The notes under the pieces were generated by a model. The model worked only from the letters and a program-made list of their open reading frames with translations, was not told the DNA's origin and did no database searches. The position numbers and the translations under genes are program-made. Shown in pieces: positions 52,097 to 62,225 of a stretch of DNA of 64,000 nucleotides. How positions within the stretch are numbered: the first letter of the stretch is position 1; each line of letters opens with the position of its first letter. The stretch spans positions 248,001 through 312,000 of the forward strand of contig NZ_OY760064.1 of the NCBI RefSeq assembly GCF_963662885.1, given 5' to 3'. The stretch comes from an uncultured Pseudodesulfovibrio sp. (GTDB taxonomy: Bacteria > Desulfobacterota > Desulfovibrionia > Desulfovibrionales > Desulfovibrionaceae).

Positions 52097-52642
52097 CTAC
52101 TTGACGTCGGCGGCCACGTGCATGCTGACGATCTTGTCCGGATTGCTGACCATACCGCTCTGGCCGACTCCTTTCTTGATCTTGTCCACAAACTCCATGC
52201 CCGAGGTGACCTGGCCCCAAACCGTGTACTGGCCGTCCAGGAACGGGGCCGGTGCGAAGCAGATGAAGAATTGGCTGTCCGCGCTGTTGGGGTCCGATGC
52301 GCGGGCCATGCCCACGGTGCCGCGCTTGAACGTGGCGTTGCTGAACTCGGCGGGCAGGTTCTGGCCGGAACCGCCGCGGCCGGTGCCGGTGGGATCGCCG
52401 GTCTGGGCCATGAAACCGTCTATGACCCTATGAAAGACAATGCCGTCGTAAAATTTCATGCGAACCAGTTCCTTGATCCGGGCCACGTGTTTGGGGGCCA
52501 GGTCAGGGCGCATCTCGATGACGACCCGCCCGTCGGCGAGGTCCAGGTACAGGGTGTTTTCGGGGTCCTGGGCCTGGGCGGCCGGACAGGCGAGCAGCAC
52601 CAGAACGGCGCAGACGAAAAGGGATTGCAGCAGGATTTTCAT
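52097..52642 (-). CDS. Periplasmic cyclophilin-type peptidyl-prolyl isomerase
   Basis: A 181-residue prolyl cis-trans isomerase. A Sec signal peptide occupies residues 1-24 (LLQSLFVCAVLVLLACPAAQA). The domain shows FHRVIDGFMAQTGDPTGTG, MARASDPNSADSQFFI and QYTVWGQVTSGM. It assists folding of exported proteins. GGGAG lies before ATG 52642. Confidence 0.95.
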   Translation of the reverse strand: MKILLQSLFVCAVLVLLACPAAQAQDPENTLYLDLADGRVVIEMRPDLAPKHVARIKELVRMKFYDGIVFHRVIDGFMAQTGDPTGTGRGGSGQNLPAEFSNATFKRGTVGMARASDPNSADSQFFICFAPAPFLDGQYTVWGQVTSGMEFVDKIKKGVGQSGMVSNPDKIVSMHVAADVK

Positions 52643-52763
52643 ATCGCTCCCGTTGGTTGTGTTTGGGTATGTGAGTGCGGCCCGACGGGTCGCGTCCCAC
52701 AGGGATGTAGCGATTTTTTCCCGGGAATGGAAGTCGCCAGAATCGGATGTCGGTCAGGCTTGA

Positions 52764-53153
52764 TCAGTTCTGGAGATGCCTGCCGCCGTCTCCGATGCAT
52801 CGGCTGATGTACCCCTGCAGCTCTTCGCGCTCCAGCGGCTTGGCCAGAAACAGCGTGGCTCCGAGCTTGAGCAGGTTGGATATGTCGCTGATACCGACCA
52901 CGGCGGACATGATGATGATCGGCAGATCGTTGAATTGCTGATCGCCGCGCAAGGTCTTAATCAGTTGTTGTCCGTCCATCTCGGGCATCATGATGTCGGT
53001 CAACAACAGGTCTATGTCGTTGTTCGCCACGAGTGTTTCGTAGGCGTGTTTCCCGTTCGGGCTGACAAAGGCTATGTGCCCCAATTCTTCAACAATCTTG
53101 GCGGCGAGCTTTTGGGATATGCGGTCATCTTCAGCGATGAGTATCTTGGCCAT
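52764..53153 (-). CDS. CheY-like single-domain response regulator
   Basis: A 129-residue receiver (ILIAEDDRISQKLAAKIV, acceptor aspartate in LLLTDIMMPEMDG, lysine in FLAKPLERE). ATG 53153 has GGGAGGAG 5 bases upstream. The cognate kinase is not adjacent. Confidence 0.92.
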   Translation of the reverse strand: MAKILIAEDDRISQKLAAKIVEELGHIAFVSPNGKHAYETLVANNDIDLLLTDIMMPEMDGQQLIKTLRGDQQFNDLPIIIMSAVVGISDISNLLKLGATLFLAKPLEREELQGYISRCIGDGGRHLQN

Positions 53154-53315
53154 AGCCGCTCCTCCCTTCCTGTTGGTCTGGCTGGCGATTGTGGTGAACG
53201 ACAATGATCCAATACTAGCAGGAAATGGTCCTCGTGTCATCGGCTCCGGTCAGGCTCGGCCACAATAATAACAGGCGGGCCGCAGTTGCGGGCGGGGGGT
53301 GGAAACGGTTGGTTG

Positions 53316-53342
53316 GCCGCGCCCGCAAAGCGGACGCGGCCG
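53316..53342 (-). terminator. GC hairpin downstream of a small hypothetical gene
   Basis: GGCCGCGTCCGC, AAA/TTT loop and GCGGGCGCGGCC just after the stop at 53348. The T run is weak, so termination is uncertain. Confidence 0.4.
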
Positions 53343-53347
53343 GTAAA

Positions 53348-53590
53348 TCAGATTTTTTCAACGTGCATGACGTCACCGAAATCACAGGTGACCTTGTAGT
53401 TTCCGTTGCTGGTTTCGACGATAAAGTCGTTGCCGGGGAAGAGGGTGCAGGCCGGGGCAAATCCGTCGTTGACCATGATATCCTTGGCCTCTCCGTTGGA
53501 TTCGAACCTGACCGAGGTTCCATCCGAGAGAGTGATCATTTCTCCATGATGGACATCAACGGGCAGATCGGCTTCGGTAAAAGATGACAT
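53348..53590 (-). CDS. Small hypothetical protein
   Basis: An 80-residue acidic protein, probably mostly beta strands (GEMITLSDGTSVRFESNG, NDFIVETSNGNYKVTCDFGD). No signal peptide or known motif. AGGAGG lies 5 bases before ATG 53590, a strong reason to accept it. It is divergent from the sigma-54-dependent regulator. Confidence 0.75.
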   Translation of the reverse strand: MSSFTEADLPVDVHHGEMITLSDGTSVRFESNGEAKDIMVNDGFAPACTLFPGNDFIVETSNGNYKVTCDFGDVMHVEKI

Positions 53591-53733
53591 ACTATCCTCC
53601 TGAGTTATGGATAAGACTCCACCATAGTTGGGGCTATACACCCAGAAAAGGGAAATGAACAGCCAAAAAGGGATGCCCATGGTACGGGGCTGGTTTTCGA
53701 CGGGCAAGTGATGTATGGGTCATTCCAGGAGAT

Positions 53734-56610
53734 ATGCCGGTGAGTTCGACTATCCTCGTCGCCGACGGCGACGCCTCCATACGTGCGCTGATCAAGGACA
53801 TCCTCGAGGCCAGAGGCTACCAGGTGGAGACCGCCTCCAGCCCGGCCTCTGCTGCCGCGCTCATGGCCCGCGGAGGACCTGCATTGGTCCTGGCCGCCCA
53901 CGGCGAAAAGGATGACGGCGGCTCCCTGGTGCACGAGGCCGCCCGGCTCGGTCTGATCACTCCGGTCATCCTGCTCATTTCCTCCTCTTGCGACAACCCC
54001 GGTCGTCTGGCCCGAGACTGCGGGGCCATGGCCTATCTGCAAAAGCCCGTGGTCCGATCCCAGCTGGAGATGCTTGTCCGCCTCGGCCTGGCCGAGAACG
54101 AGCTGCGGTCCACGGCCATGCTGCAGGAGGAGCGGCTTGCATCGGCCCAGGCGTTTTTGAAGTCCGTGCTCAACGCCGACGAGGGGGTCGTCTTCCTGCT
54201 GGACGACGAAGCGTTGGTCCTCGATTCCAGCGGGCCGGTGGAGAGTCTGCTGGGCCGGGGCGTCGGCCAGTGCAAAGGTCGTTATTATCCTTCATTTTTT
54301 TCGGATGCCATTGCCAACCTGCACGAAGGCGCCATAGCCAAGGCGCGGACGACCCGCGAGGCCGCCCGGCTGGAGGAGCACCGCAGCGGCATGGTGCTTG
54401 AGACCCGCGTGCGTCCGGTGATGCAGGGGGAAACCCTGTCCGGCTTCGTGGTATCCCTGCGGGACATCACCGCCGAGCGGCGCGGCGAAGTGGGGCTGGC
54501 CGAGAGCGAGAAGCAGTACCGCAGCGTGTTTGCCGGAGCCTCGGACGCCATCATCCTCGCGGACAGGGAGCGGGGTACGGTCATGGAATGCAACGACGCG
54601 GCCTGCCGTGTGCTGGGTTACGACGCGGCCGAAGTGCGCGGCATGGCCGTCCAGGATCTGGTGGCCCATCCGGAGCAGATCATGGCCGCCATGAGCCAGG
54701 GCGGCAAGCGCGTCTCCTACGATTACCTCAAGCGCAAGAACGGCGCTTCGCTCCCGGTGGAACTCTCCATGAGCTATTTCACCAACGCGGGCCGGGACGT
54801 GTGCATACTCTACGCCCAGGACATCTCCCGGCGCAGGATCGTCGAGGAGGCCCTGCGCGAGGGCGCGCGGCTGTACCGGGCCGTAGTCGAGGACCAGACC
54901 GAGCTGATCTGCCGCTACGGGCCGGACGGCAAGCTGACCTTCGTGAACAATGCTTTCGAACGGTTCGTGGACCAGGACGAGGAAGACGTGCTGGGCAGTG
55001 ATTTCTTTTCCTCCATGGGGTCCATGGACCGGCGCGTGCTGACCGAGTGGCTCGAACATTTTGATCCGTCCCGTCCTGTACTCGACCGGGAGGTTCTGCA
55101 CATCCGTCCCGACGGCGAGGAACGCTGGATATCGTGGACCCATAGGGCCGTGCTCAACGACCGCAACTCGGTTATCGAGATTCAGGCCGTGGGCCGGGAT
55201 ATCACCGAGCACAAGGCCGCCGAGAGCGCCCTGGCCCAGGCCACTCAGGAAAAGGAACAGTACCGGTTGAATCTGGAGGCCACCTTCGCCTCCATCCCGG
55301 ACGCCATCATGACGGTGGACTCCGGGTTGTCCGTCATCGCCACAAACAATGCGGCCAAGAGCCTGTTCGGGTTCGAGGGGGAGCGTTCCAGGGGGCGTCG
55401 GCTCGAGGACGTGGTCCGGGACGCGGGCAACCCCTGCGTACAGGTGCTGCAACAGGTCCTCAAGACGGACAAGCCGGTGCACGGCTACGAGATCGAGCTG
55501 AAGACCGCGTCCATGGGCGAGCGCATGGTCGAGATCAACTGCTCGCCCCTGGTGGACAAGGATCGGCGGCATGCGGGCGCGGTGCTCGTGGTGCGGGACA
55601 TCTCCCACATCGCGGACCTGGAGAAGCAGTTGCAGCAGCGTCATGGTTTTCGGGGGATCGTGGGCCGCAGCGGCCCCATGCAGGACATCTACCAGCTCCT
55701 GGAACAGCTTTCGTCCCTGGATTCCATCGTGCTCATTCTGGGCGAGTCCGGTACCGGCAAGGAGCTGGCAGCCGAGGCCCTGCACTACGGCGGGGTGCGC
55801 GCGGGCAAGCCGTTGATCAAGGTCAACTGCTCGGCCCTGTCCGAGAGCCTGCTCGAAAGCGAGCTGTTCGGCCATGTGCGTGGGGCCTTTACGGGTGCGG
55901 TCCGGGACAAGGTCGGGCGTATCCAGGCGGCTCAGGGCGGCACCCTGTTCCTGGACGAGATCGGCGACATTTCTCCCATGCTGCAGCTCAAACTGCTGCG
56001 TTTTCTGGAAAGCCGGGAGTACGAGCGAGTGGGCGAGTCCCGGACCTATACCGCGGACGTGCGCATCATCGCGGCCACCAACGCCGATCTGCGCGAGTCC
56101 GTGCGCCGGGGCTCATTCCGCGAGGATCTGTACTACCGCCTCAACGTCATGCCCGTGACCCTGCCGCCGCTCAGGGACCGTCAGGCGGACATCCCCATGC
56201 TGACAGACCATTTCCTGTCCATGTTTGCGGAAAACTTCGGCAAGCATTTCGACGGAGTGTCCGAAGAAGTCATGGACCTGCTCCTGTCCTACTCCTGGCC
56301 GGGAAACGTCCGCGAGCTCAAGCACACCCTGGAACACGCCTGCATTCTCTCACCGGGCAAGATCGTGGAGCTCAGGCATATCCGCAAGGATTTGGTGGAT
56401 CATATCCGGAACGTGATTCCGGAACCCGCCCCGGTACCGATTGCGGAGCCTGGCTTTCCTCTCTCGTTCATGCCGCGCAAGCCGGGCAGGGATGACATCC
56501 TGGCCGTGCTCCACGAATGCGGGGGCAACAAGGTTCAGGCCGCCCGCAGGCTGGGTATTCACCGGGCCACTTTGTACCGCAAGCTCAAGGCCTTGGGCCT
56601 GGACGCCTGA
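53734..56610 (+). CDS. Sigma-54-dependent regulator: degenerate receiver, PAS domains, AAA+, Fis-type HTH
   Basis: A 958-residue enhancer-binding activator. The receiver-like domain (1-125, ILVADGDASIRALI) lacks the acceptor aspartate: LVLAAHGEKD stands where LVLxDxxMP is expected. Three to four PAS domains follow (to about 630, for example YRSVFAGASDAIILAD and YRAVVEDQTELICRYG). The AAA+ domain has Walker A GESGTGKE at about 670 and the sigma-54-contacting GAFTGA at 717-722; a Fis-like helix-turn-helix ends the protein. Regulation is probably by PAS ligands rather than phosphorylation. Targets unknown. Confidence 0.93.
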   Translation: MPVSSTILVADGDASIRALIKDILEARGYQVETASSPASAAALMARGGPALVLAAHGEKDDGGSLVHEAARLGLITPVILLISSSCDNPGRLARDCGAMAYLQKPVVRSQLEMLVRLGLAENELRSTAMLQEERLASAQAFLKSVLNADEGVVFLLDDEALVLDSSGPVESLLGRGVGQCKGRYYPSFFSDAIANLHEGAIAKARTTREAARLEEHRSGMVLETRVRPVMQGETLSGFVVSLRDITAERRGEVGLAESEKQYRSVFAGASDAIILADRERGTVMECNDAACRVLGYDAAEVRGMAVQDLVAHPEQIMAAMSQGGKRVSYDYLKRKNGASLPVELSMSYFTNAGRDVCILYAQDISRRRIVEEALREGARLYRAVVEDQTELICRYGPDGKLTFVNNAFERFVDQDEEDVLGSDFFSSMGSMDRRVLTEWLEHFDPSRPVLDREVLHIRPDGEERWISWTHRAVLNDRNSVIEIQAVGRDITEHKAAESALAQATQEKEQYRLNLEATFASIPDAIMTVDSGLSVIATNNAAKSLFGFEGERSRGRRLEDVVRDAGNPCVQVLQQVLKTDKPVHGYEIELKTASMGERMVEINCSPLVDKDRRHAGAVLVVRDISHIADLEKQLQQRHGFRGIVGRSGPMQDIYQLLEQLSSLDSIVLILGESGTGKELAAEALHYGGVRAGKPLIKVNCSALSESLLESELFGHVRGAFTGAVRDKVGRIQAAQGGTLFLDEIGDISPMLQLKLLRFLESREYERVGESRTYTADVRIIAATNADLRESVRRGSFREDLYYRLNVMPVTLPPLRDRQADIPMLTDHFLSMFAENFGKHFDGVSEEVMDLLLSYSWPGNVRELKHTLEHACILSPGKIVELRHIRKDLVDHIRNVIPEPAPVPIAEPGFPLSFMPRKPGRDDILAVLHECGGNKVQAARRLGIHRATLYRKLKALGLDA

Positions 56611-56669
56611 TCCCGGCGGTTCAAAGCACTCATAACAACCTTTCCATGTAAATTTATAACCATACTAAC

Positions 56670-56689
56670 GTGTTGATGTAATGCAACAC
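56670..56689. promoter_or_regulatory. GTGTTG-N8-CAACAC inverted repeat
   Basis: A 6-bp dyad in the 156-base gap between the sigma-54-dependent regulator and the thioredoxin-fold gene, in an AT-rich stretch. It is a candidate operator, seen by eye only. Confidence 0.3.
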
Positions 56690-56766
56690 AGACCGCTCCC
56701 TGCTATGTTCCAAGGCAAGCCCGGACTGCGGACCTCCGCGTACGCGGCCCGGGGAGGAGTGAAAAC

Positions 56767-57114
56767 ATGCGCATGATCAAGACTATCGAGCCACAAGCCA
56801 TAGATATAGAACTGCAGAACGGGGACGGCCCTCTATTGGTCGCCTTTCTGAAACGAAACGAAAAGTATTCCGGACAGGTAGCGGTGCTGGAATCGGCCTG
56901 CCGAACCCACGGCGAATCCGTCAGGTGCTTCCTGTACAACGCGGACTATCTGGACACGGCCACGGACCGTTTCGCGGTCAAGGGCACGCCAACCTTTCTG
57001 CTGTTTCATGAAGGACGAGAGGTCAATCGGCTTATCGGCGAGTCCGACGGCCCCACGCTGGACGAGTTCATAGACGCTTCGGTGGAAGGGTTGTCCAGGA
57101 CTGTCCGCTCATAG
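56767..57114 (+). CDS. Thioredoxin-fold protein lacking the CxxC motif
   Basis: A 115-residue thioredoxin-like protein. The region AVKGTPTFLLFHEGREVNRL matches the cis-Pro strand of thioredoxin, but the redox site is replaced: FLKRNEKYSG where xCxxC would be. It therefore cannot be a normal disulfide reductase and may act as a binding protein. GGAGGAG lies 8 bases before ATG 56767. The radical SAM gene follows on the same strand. Confidence 0.78.
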   Translation: MRMIKTIEPQAIDIELQNGDGPLLVAFLKRNEKYSGQVAVLESACRTHGESVRCFLYNADYLDTATDRFAVKGTPTFLLFHEGREVNRLIGESDGPTLDEFIDASVEGLSRTVRS

Positions 57115-57193
57115 AATTGCCGCCCCCAGCGGGGCAGACTCTCGACGGCGCCGACTATTTTCCGTATACAGGCATTTCCCCCGACCAAACCCG

Positions 57194-58570
57194 ATGGAAT
57201 CGCCTGCCATGAACCGTCCACAAACATTTTCGGCTCCTGCCGCTCCCAAACCGGAGCCGTCCTTTCCCTTGCGTATTCAGGTGGAGGTGACCACGCGGTG
57301 CAACATGCGTTGCGCCATGTGCGTCAAGACCGCCCCGGACAGTTTTATTCCCGAAACCGACCTTGATCTGGAAGCTTTTACCCGTCTGGGCCCGGCCCTG
57401 GCCCGGTGCGAGGCGCTGGTCCTGAACGGTATCGGCGAGCCGCTGCTCAACCCCGATCTTGCCGCCATGGCAGCCTTCGCCCGCAAGACCATGCCCGAGT
57501 CCGGCTGGATCGGTTTCCAGACCAACGGGCTGCTGGTCACCGAGGCGTTGGCTCACAGCCTTGTCGAAGCAGGCGTGGACACCTTCTGCGTCTCGGTGGA
57601 TACTCTGGAGATGGGCGGCCAGGGGGCTCCCGGCGGTAGCGGCGAGCTGCACGGCAGAACCGGAGCGGCTCGGCTTGAGCGCGCGTTCAGGCTGTTGCGC
57701 GAGGCCGGGGAGCGCTATGGCCGCACGCTGCGGCTCGGCGTGGAGTGCGTGTTCATGCGCGACACCGCCGAGCAGCTGCCCCTGGTCATACGCTGGGCCG
57801 GAGAACTCGGCCTGGATTTCGCCGTGGTCTCCCACGTCATGCCCTACGATCAGGCCATGCAGGACCAGTCGTTGTTCAACCCCAATACGCCCGAGGCCAC
57901 GGCCTTGTTCGATAAGTGGCAGGCCACGGCCCTGAGCGAGGGACTCGACCTGCACGATCAGCACGGCGTGGCCTGGAAATTCGTTAAATCCGACCGCGAA
58001 AAGCGGCTGCATGCGCTGGTCAAGGGATTGCTCGGCGAGGCCGAGGCGACCGGCGTGTGGGTGCATCTGCCCAGACTGCTTGAATGGGATAGCCGTAATC
58101 GGGAGGAGACCGGCAGGACCCCCGTGCGCCTGTTCCGGCAGGCCGAAGACATTGCGCGGCTCGCCGGTCTGGAACTGCGCCTGCCGCCTCTTCAGGCTCT
58201 GGACGAGCGGCACTGCCATTTCGTGGAGGACGGCACGGCCTTCGTCACCTCCCGGGGCGACGTGAGTCCCTGCCAGTTCCTGTGGCACCAGTATGCCTGC
58301 CATCTGGACGGCGGCAAGAAAGTGGTGCGTCCGTGGCTGTTCGGCAACATCCGCGAGCACGACCTGGTGGACATCTGGCAGGGCGCGGCCTACGCGGACT
58401 TCCGCCGCCAGGTTCTGGAATACGATTACCCCTATTGCTCCAACTGCCCGTTCGTGCCGTGCGACGACATCAAGGGTGCGCCGTTTGATTTCGACTGCGA
58501 CTGCCTGGGCGCGACCATCCCCTGCGGCCACTGCCTGTGGTGCATGGGCGGGTTGCAGTGTTTGCTGTGA
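57194..58570 (+). CDS. Radical SAM protein with SPASM-type C-terminus
   Basis: A 458-residue S-adenosylmethionine radical enzyme. The cluster motif is TRCNMRCAMCVK (CxxxCxxC), near residue 40. The C-terminal region has many cysteines (SPCQFLWHQYACH, YCSNCPFVPCDD, CDCLGATIPCGHCLWCMGG), typical of SPASM/twitch domains binding auxiliary clusters. Such enzymes modify peptides or make cofactors; no substrate peptide is nearby. ATG 57194 or 57209 may be the start; neither has a clear ribosome binding site. Confidence 0.87.
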   Translation: MESPAMNRPQTFSAPAAPKPEPSFPLRIQVEVTTRCNMRCAMCVKTAPDSFIPETDLDLEAFTRLGPALARCEALVLNGIGEPLLNPDLAAMAAFARKTMPESGWIGFQTNGLLVTEALAHSLVEAGVDTFCVSVDTLEMGGQGAPGGSGELHGRTGAARLERAFRLLREAGERYGRTLRLGVECVFMRDTAEQLPLVIRWAGELGLDFAVVSHVMPYDQAMQDQSLFNPNTPEATALFDKWQATALSEGLDLHDQHGVAWKFVKSDREKRLHALVKGLLGEAEATGVWVHLPRLLEWDSRNREETGRTPVRLFRQAEDIARLAGLELRLPPLQALDERHCHFVEDGTAFVTSRGDVSPCQFLWHQYACHLDGGKKVVRPWLFGNIREHDLVDIWQGAAYADFRRQVLEYDYPYCSNCPFVPCDDIKGAPFDFDCDCLGATIPCGHCLWCMGGLQCLL

Positions 58571-58700
58571 GAAAATGGAGTAGGCGTAAAGGGGACGAAT
58601 CAACCCAACGTATGGGGTGCAGGGGGGGCGAGCCCCTGCCCGCCGGAGGCGAAGTCACCCGACTCTCACCGCGAAGCGGCTTTCAAAACTGATTATTGGT

Positions 58701-58738
58701 AAAAAAGGGCGCCCGATCGAACCGGGCGCCCTTTTTGT
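58701..58738. terminator. Bidirectional intrinsic terminator
   Basis: AAAAAAGGGCGCCCG-ATCGAAC-CGGGCGCCCTTTTTG. It ends the polyamine cluster (-) and the radical SAM transcript (+). The 90 bases before it contain CCCGCCGGAGGCG and CCGCGAAGCGGC, remnants of the dispersed repeat family. Confidence 0.9.
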
Positions 58739-58755
58739 TTGCGGAATATCCTTTC

Positions 58756-59637
<882 letters not shown>

Positions 59638-59646
59638 GTCTCGCTC

Positions 59647-60717
59647 CTAAAAGACCGGCAGCGGAGCGCCCTTGGGCTGCTGCTGGGTGATGCAGTGGAT
59701 ACCGCCGCCTCCGGCGAAGATGTCCAGACAGGGGAGCTGGATCACCTCGTGATCGGGGAAGGCCTCGCACATCAGCTTGTACGCCACTTCGTCCATGGGG
59801 TCGTCGAAGGAAGACATGACGATGCCCTTGTTGGCGATGTAGAAGTTGATGTAGCTGAGGTCCATGCGCCAGTCGCCGTTGTAGCGCGGCGTGGGCTGGG
59901 GCATGCGGATGATCTCGAAGGACCGGCCGCGCGCGTCGGTGGTGGACTCCAGCCGCTTGATGGCGTCCTGCGACACCTTGTAGTTGCCGTCGTCGGGATC
60001 GGTGCAGTCGTGGACCATGACCACCCCCGGCTTGACGAAGCAGGCCAGGATGTCCACGTGTCCGTTGGTCTCGTCGTCCTCCAGTCCGTCGCCAAGCCAG
60101 ATGGTCTTTTCCGTGCCCAGGTAGGCGGCGAAGAGGTCCTCGAAGTCCTGTTTGGTGAAGCCCGCGTTGCGCCTCGGGTCGAACTGGACCTGTTCGGTGG
60201 TCAGCAGGGTGCCTTCACCATCCGAATGGATGCCGCCGCCCTCGATGATGCAGGGCGCGGCATAACGGCGCATGGTGAGATACTCGAGCACGGCCTGGGC
60301 CATGGGCTCGTCGTATTTGCCCTCGTACCGGGCTATGTGGCCCCAGTCGTTGAAGACCCAGTCCACACCTGCCACGCCGCCCTTGCCGTCGATGACGAAG
60401 GTCGGGGCAGAGTCGCGCGCCCAGGAGTCGCGTGTATCCATGGGTACCAGGGTTACGGCGTCGCCGCACAGGGATTTTGCCTGATCCATGAGTTCCGGTC
60501 GGCACATCATGTAGACAGGCTCGAACCGGCTGATGGCCTTGGCCACCTCGGCGTAGGCGAGCCGGGGTTTGTCCATGCCGAACGGCCAGGCCGACGGCTT
60601 ACAAGGCCAGATCATCCAGGTTGCCTCGTGCTCGGCCCATTCTCCGGGCATGAACAGCCCGTCGCAGGCCGGTGCGCGGACCGGGACGCGGATGGGGGTA
60701 ACGGGGGTATTCGCCAT
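59647..60717 (-). CDS. aguA: Agmatine deiminase
   Basis: Converts agmatine to N-carbamoylputrescine and ammonia. The 356-residue guanidine-modifying enzyme has PGEWAEHEATWMIWP, TRDSWARDSAPTFV, EGGGIHSDGEGTLLTT, HVDILACF and the catalytic cysteine in GGGGIHCITQQQPKG. It lies between the aldehyde dehydrogenase and aguB. Confidence 0.97.
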   Translation of the reverse strand: MANTPVTPIRVPVRAPACDGLFMPGEWAEHEATWMIWPCKPSAWPFGMDKPRLAYAEVAKAISRFEPVYMMCRPELMDQAKSLCGDAVTLVPMDTRDSWARDSAPTFVIDGKGGVAGVDWVFNDWGHIARYEGKYDEPMAQAVLEYLTMRRYAAPCIIEGGGIHSDGEGTLLTTEQVQFDPRRNAGFTKQDFEDLFAAYLGTEKTIWLGDGLEDDETNGHVDILACFVKPGVVMVHDCTDPDDGNYKVSQDAIKRLESTTDARGRSFEIIRMPQPTPRYNGDWRMDLSYINFYIANKGIVMSSFDDPMDEVAYKLMCEAFPDHEVIQLPCLDIFAGGGGIHCITQQQPKGAPLPVF

Positions 60718-60771
60718 GTTTCTCTCAGTCTGCCCGTGGGCAGGGGGTTGAATGTTCGGACCGGGGCCCTT

Positions 60772-62214
60772 TTAGGCCCCGGTATTGATCATAACATGTT
60801 TGGTCACCAGATAGTCGCCAACAGCCTCGGCGGACAGGTCCTTGCCGAAACCGGACTGCTTGAACCCGCCGTGCGGGGTCTCGGAAGCCAGAGGCAGATG
60901 GTCGTTGACCCACACGGTGCCGAATTCGAGCGCCTTGGCCACGCGCATGCTCCGGGCCACGTCCTTGGTGAACACGGACGACGCCAGACCGAAGACAACG
61001 TCGTTGCCCATGGCGATGGCCTGGGCTTCATCCTCGAAGGTCTGGATGGTGATGACCGGGCCGAAGACTTCCTGCTGAACGATCTCGGAGTCCTGACGCA
61101 CGTCGGTGATGACCGTGGGCGTGTAGAAGTGTCCGGGACGGTCGAGCTTCTGTCCGCCGCAGAGGACGGTGGCGCCGTCGGCTTTGGCACGGTCCACGAA
61201 ACCGGAGACCATTTCCAGATGGCGGCCGGAGATCATCGAGCCCATCATGGTCGCGGCATCGAAGGGATCGCCGACCACGACCTTCTTCATGGCCTCGGCC
61301 ATGACGTTGCAAACCTGCTTCTCGATGGATTTGTGGCAGATGATGCGGGTTGCGGCGGTGCAGTCCTGGCCGGAGTTGCAGAATGCGGCCACGGACAGCT
61401 TTTCGGCCACCAGGTCGATGTCCGCGTCGCTGAAGACCAGGCACGGGGCTTTGCCGCCCAGTTCCAGGTGCACCCGCTTGACCGTGTCGGCCGCGCTCTT
61501 CATGACCGACTTGCCGGTTTCGGTGGCTCCGGTCAGGGAGACCATGCGGATGTCCGGGTGGCTGGTCAGGATATGCCCGACCGAGCCCGCGACCACGTTG
61601 ACCACGCCGTCCGGGATGCCAGCCTCGGCGGTCAGTTCGCCGAGCATGAGCGAGGTGCGCGGGGTCAGGGTGGCGGGCTTGAGCACGGCGGTGCAGCCTG
61701 CGGCCAGGGCCGGGCCCAGTTTCCATACGCCCATGAGCAGGGGGTAGTTCCACGGCGCGATCTGGCCCACCGGACCCACCGGGTCGCGGCGGTAGATGGA
61801 GGTGTAGCCCCCGGCGAATTCGCCCGCGTGGTGACCGGAAGTGTCACGAGCCGCGGCGGCGAAGAAACGCAGGTTGTCGATGCAGAAAGGCAGGTCCGCT
61901 CCCAGGCTGAGGAATTCATACGGTTTGCCCGTGTCCTCGGACTCGATGCGGGCGAACTCCTCCATGCGGCTTTCCAGCAGGTCGGCCAGCTTCCACAGGC
62001 ATTTGGAGCGAGCGGAAGGCGTCAGACCGGACCAGCGGCCGTCGTCAAAGGCGGTCTTGGCCGCTTCCACGGCCTTGAGCACATCCTTTTCTCCGGCCTT
62101 GGCAACGGTGGCCACGGTCTCGCCGGTCGCGGGATTCTCCACGTCCACCCGTGCTCCGTCGGCAGCGTCGGTCCACTGGCCGTTTATCCAAAGCTTCATG
62201 TCAGTTGCGTTCAT
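60772..62214 (-). CDS. Aldehyde dehydrogenase, probably aminobutyraldehyde dehydrogenase
   Basis: A 480-residue NAD(P)-dependent aldehyde dehydrogenase: APWNYPLLMGVWKLGPALAA, catalytic Glu in HLELGGKAP, catalytic Cys in FCNSGQDCTAATR, and QSGFGKDLSAEAVGDY. Position between putrescine aminotransferase and agmatine deiminase makes 4-aminobutanal to 4-aminobutyrate the likely reaction; sequence resembles PatD/PuuC-type enzymes. Substrate is an inference from context. Confidence 0.9.
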   Translation of the reverse strand: MNATDMKLWINGQWTDAADGARVDVENPATGETVATVAKAGEKDVLKAVEAAKTAFDDGRWSGLTPSARSKCLWKLADLLESRMEEFARIESEDTGKPYEFLSLGADLPFCIDNLRFFAAAARDTSGHHAGEFAGGYTSIYRRDPVGPVGQIAPWNYPLLMGVWKLGPALAAGCTAVLKPATLTPRTSLMLGELTAEAGIPDGVVNVVAGSVGHILTSHPDIRMVSLTGATETGKSVMKSAADTVKRVHLELGGKAPCLVFSDADIDLVAEKLSVAAFCNSGQDCTAATRIICHKSIEKQVCNVMAEAMKKVVVGDPFDAATMMGSMISGRHLEMVSGFVDRAKADGATVLCGGQKLDRPGHFYTPTVITDVRQDSEIVQQEVFGPVITIQTFEDEAQAIAMGNDVVFGLASSVFTKDVARSMRVAKALEFGTVWVNDHLPLASETPHGGFKQSGFGKDLSAEAVGDYLVTKHVMINTGA

Positions 62215-62225
62215 GGGAATCCTCC

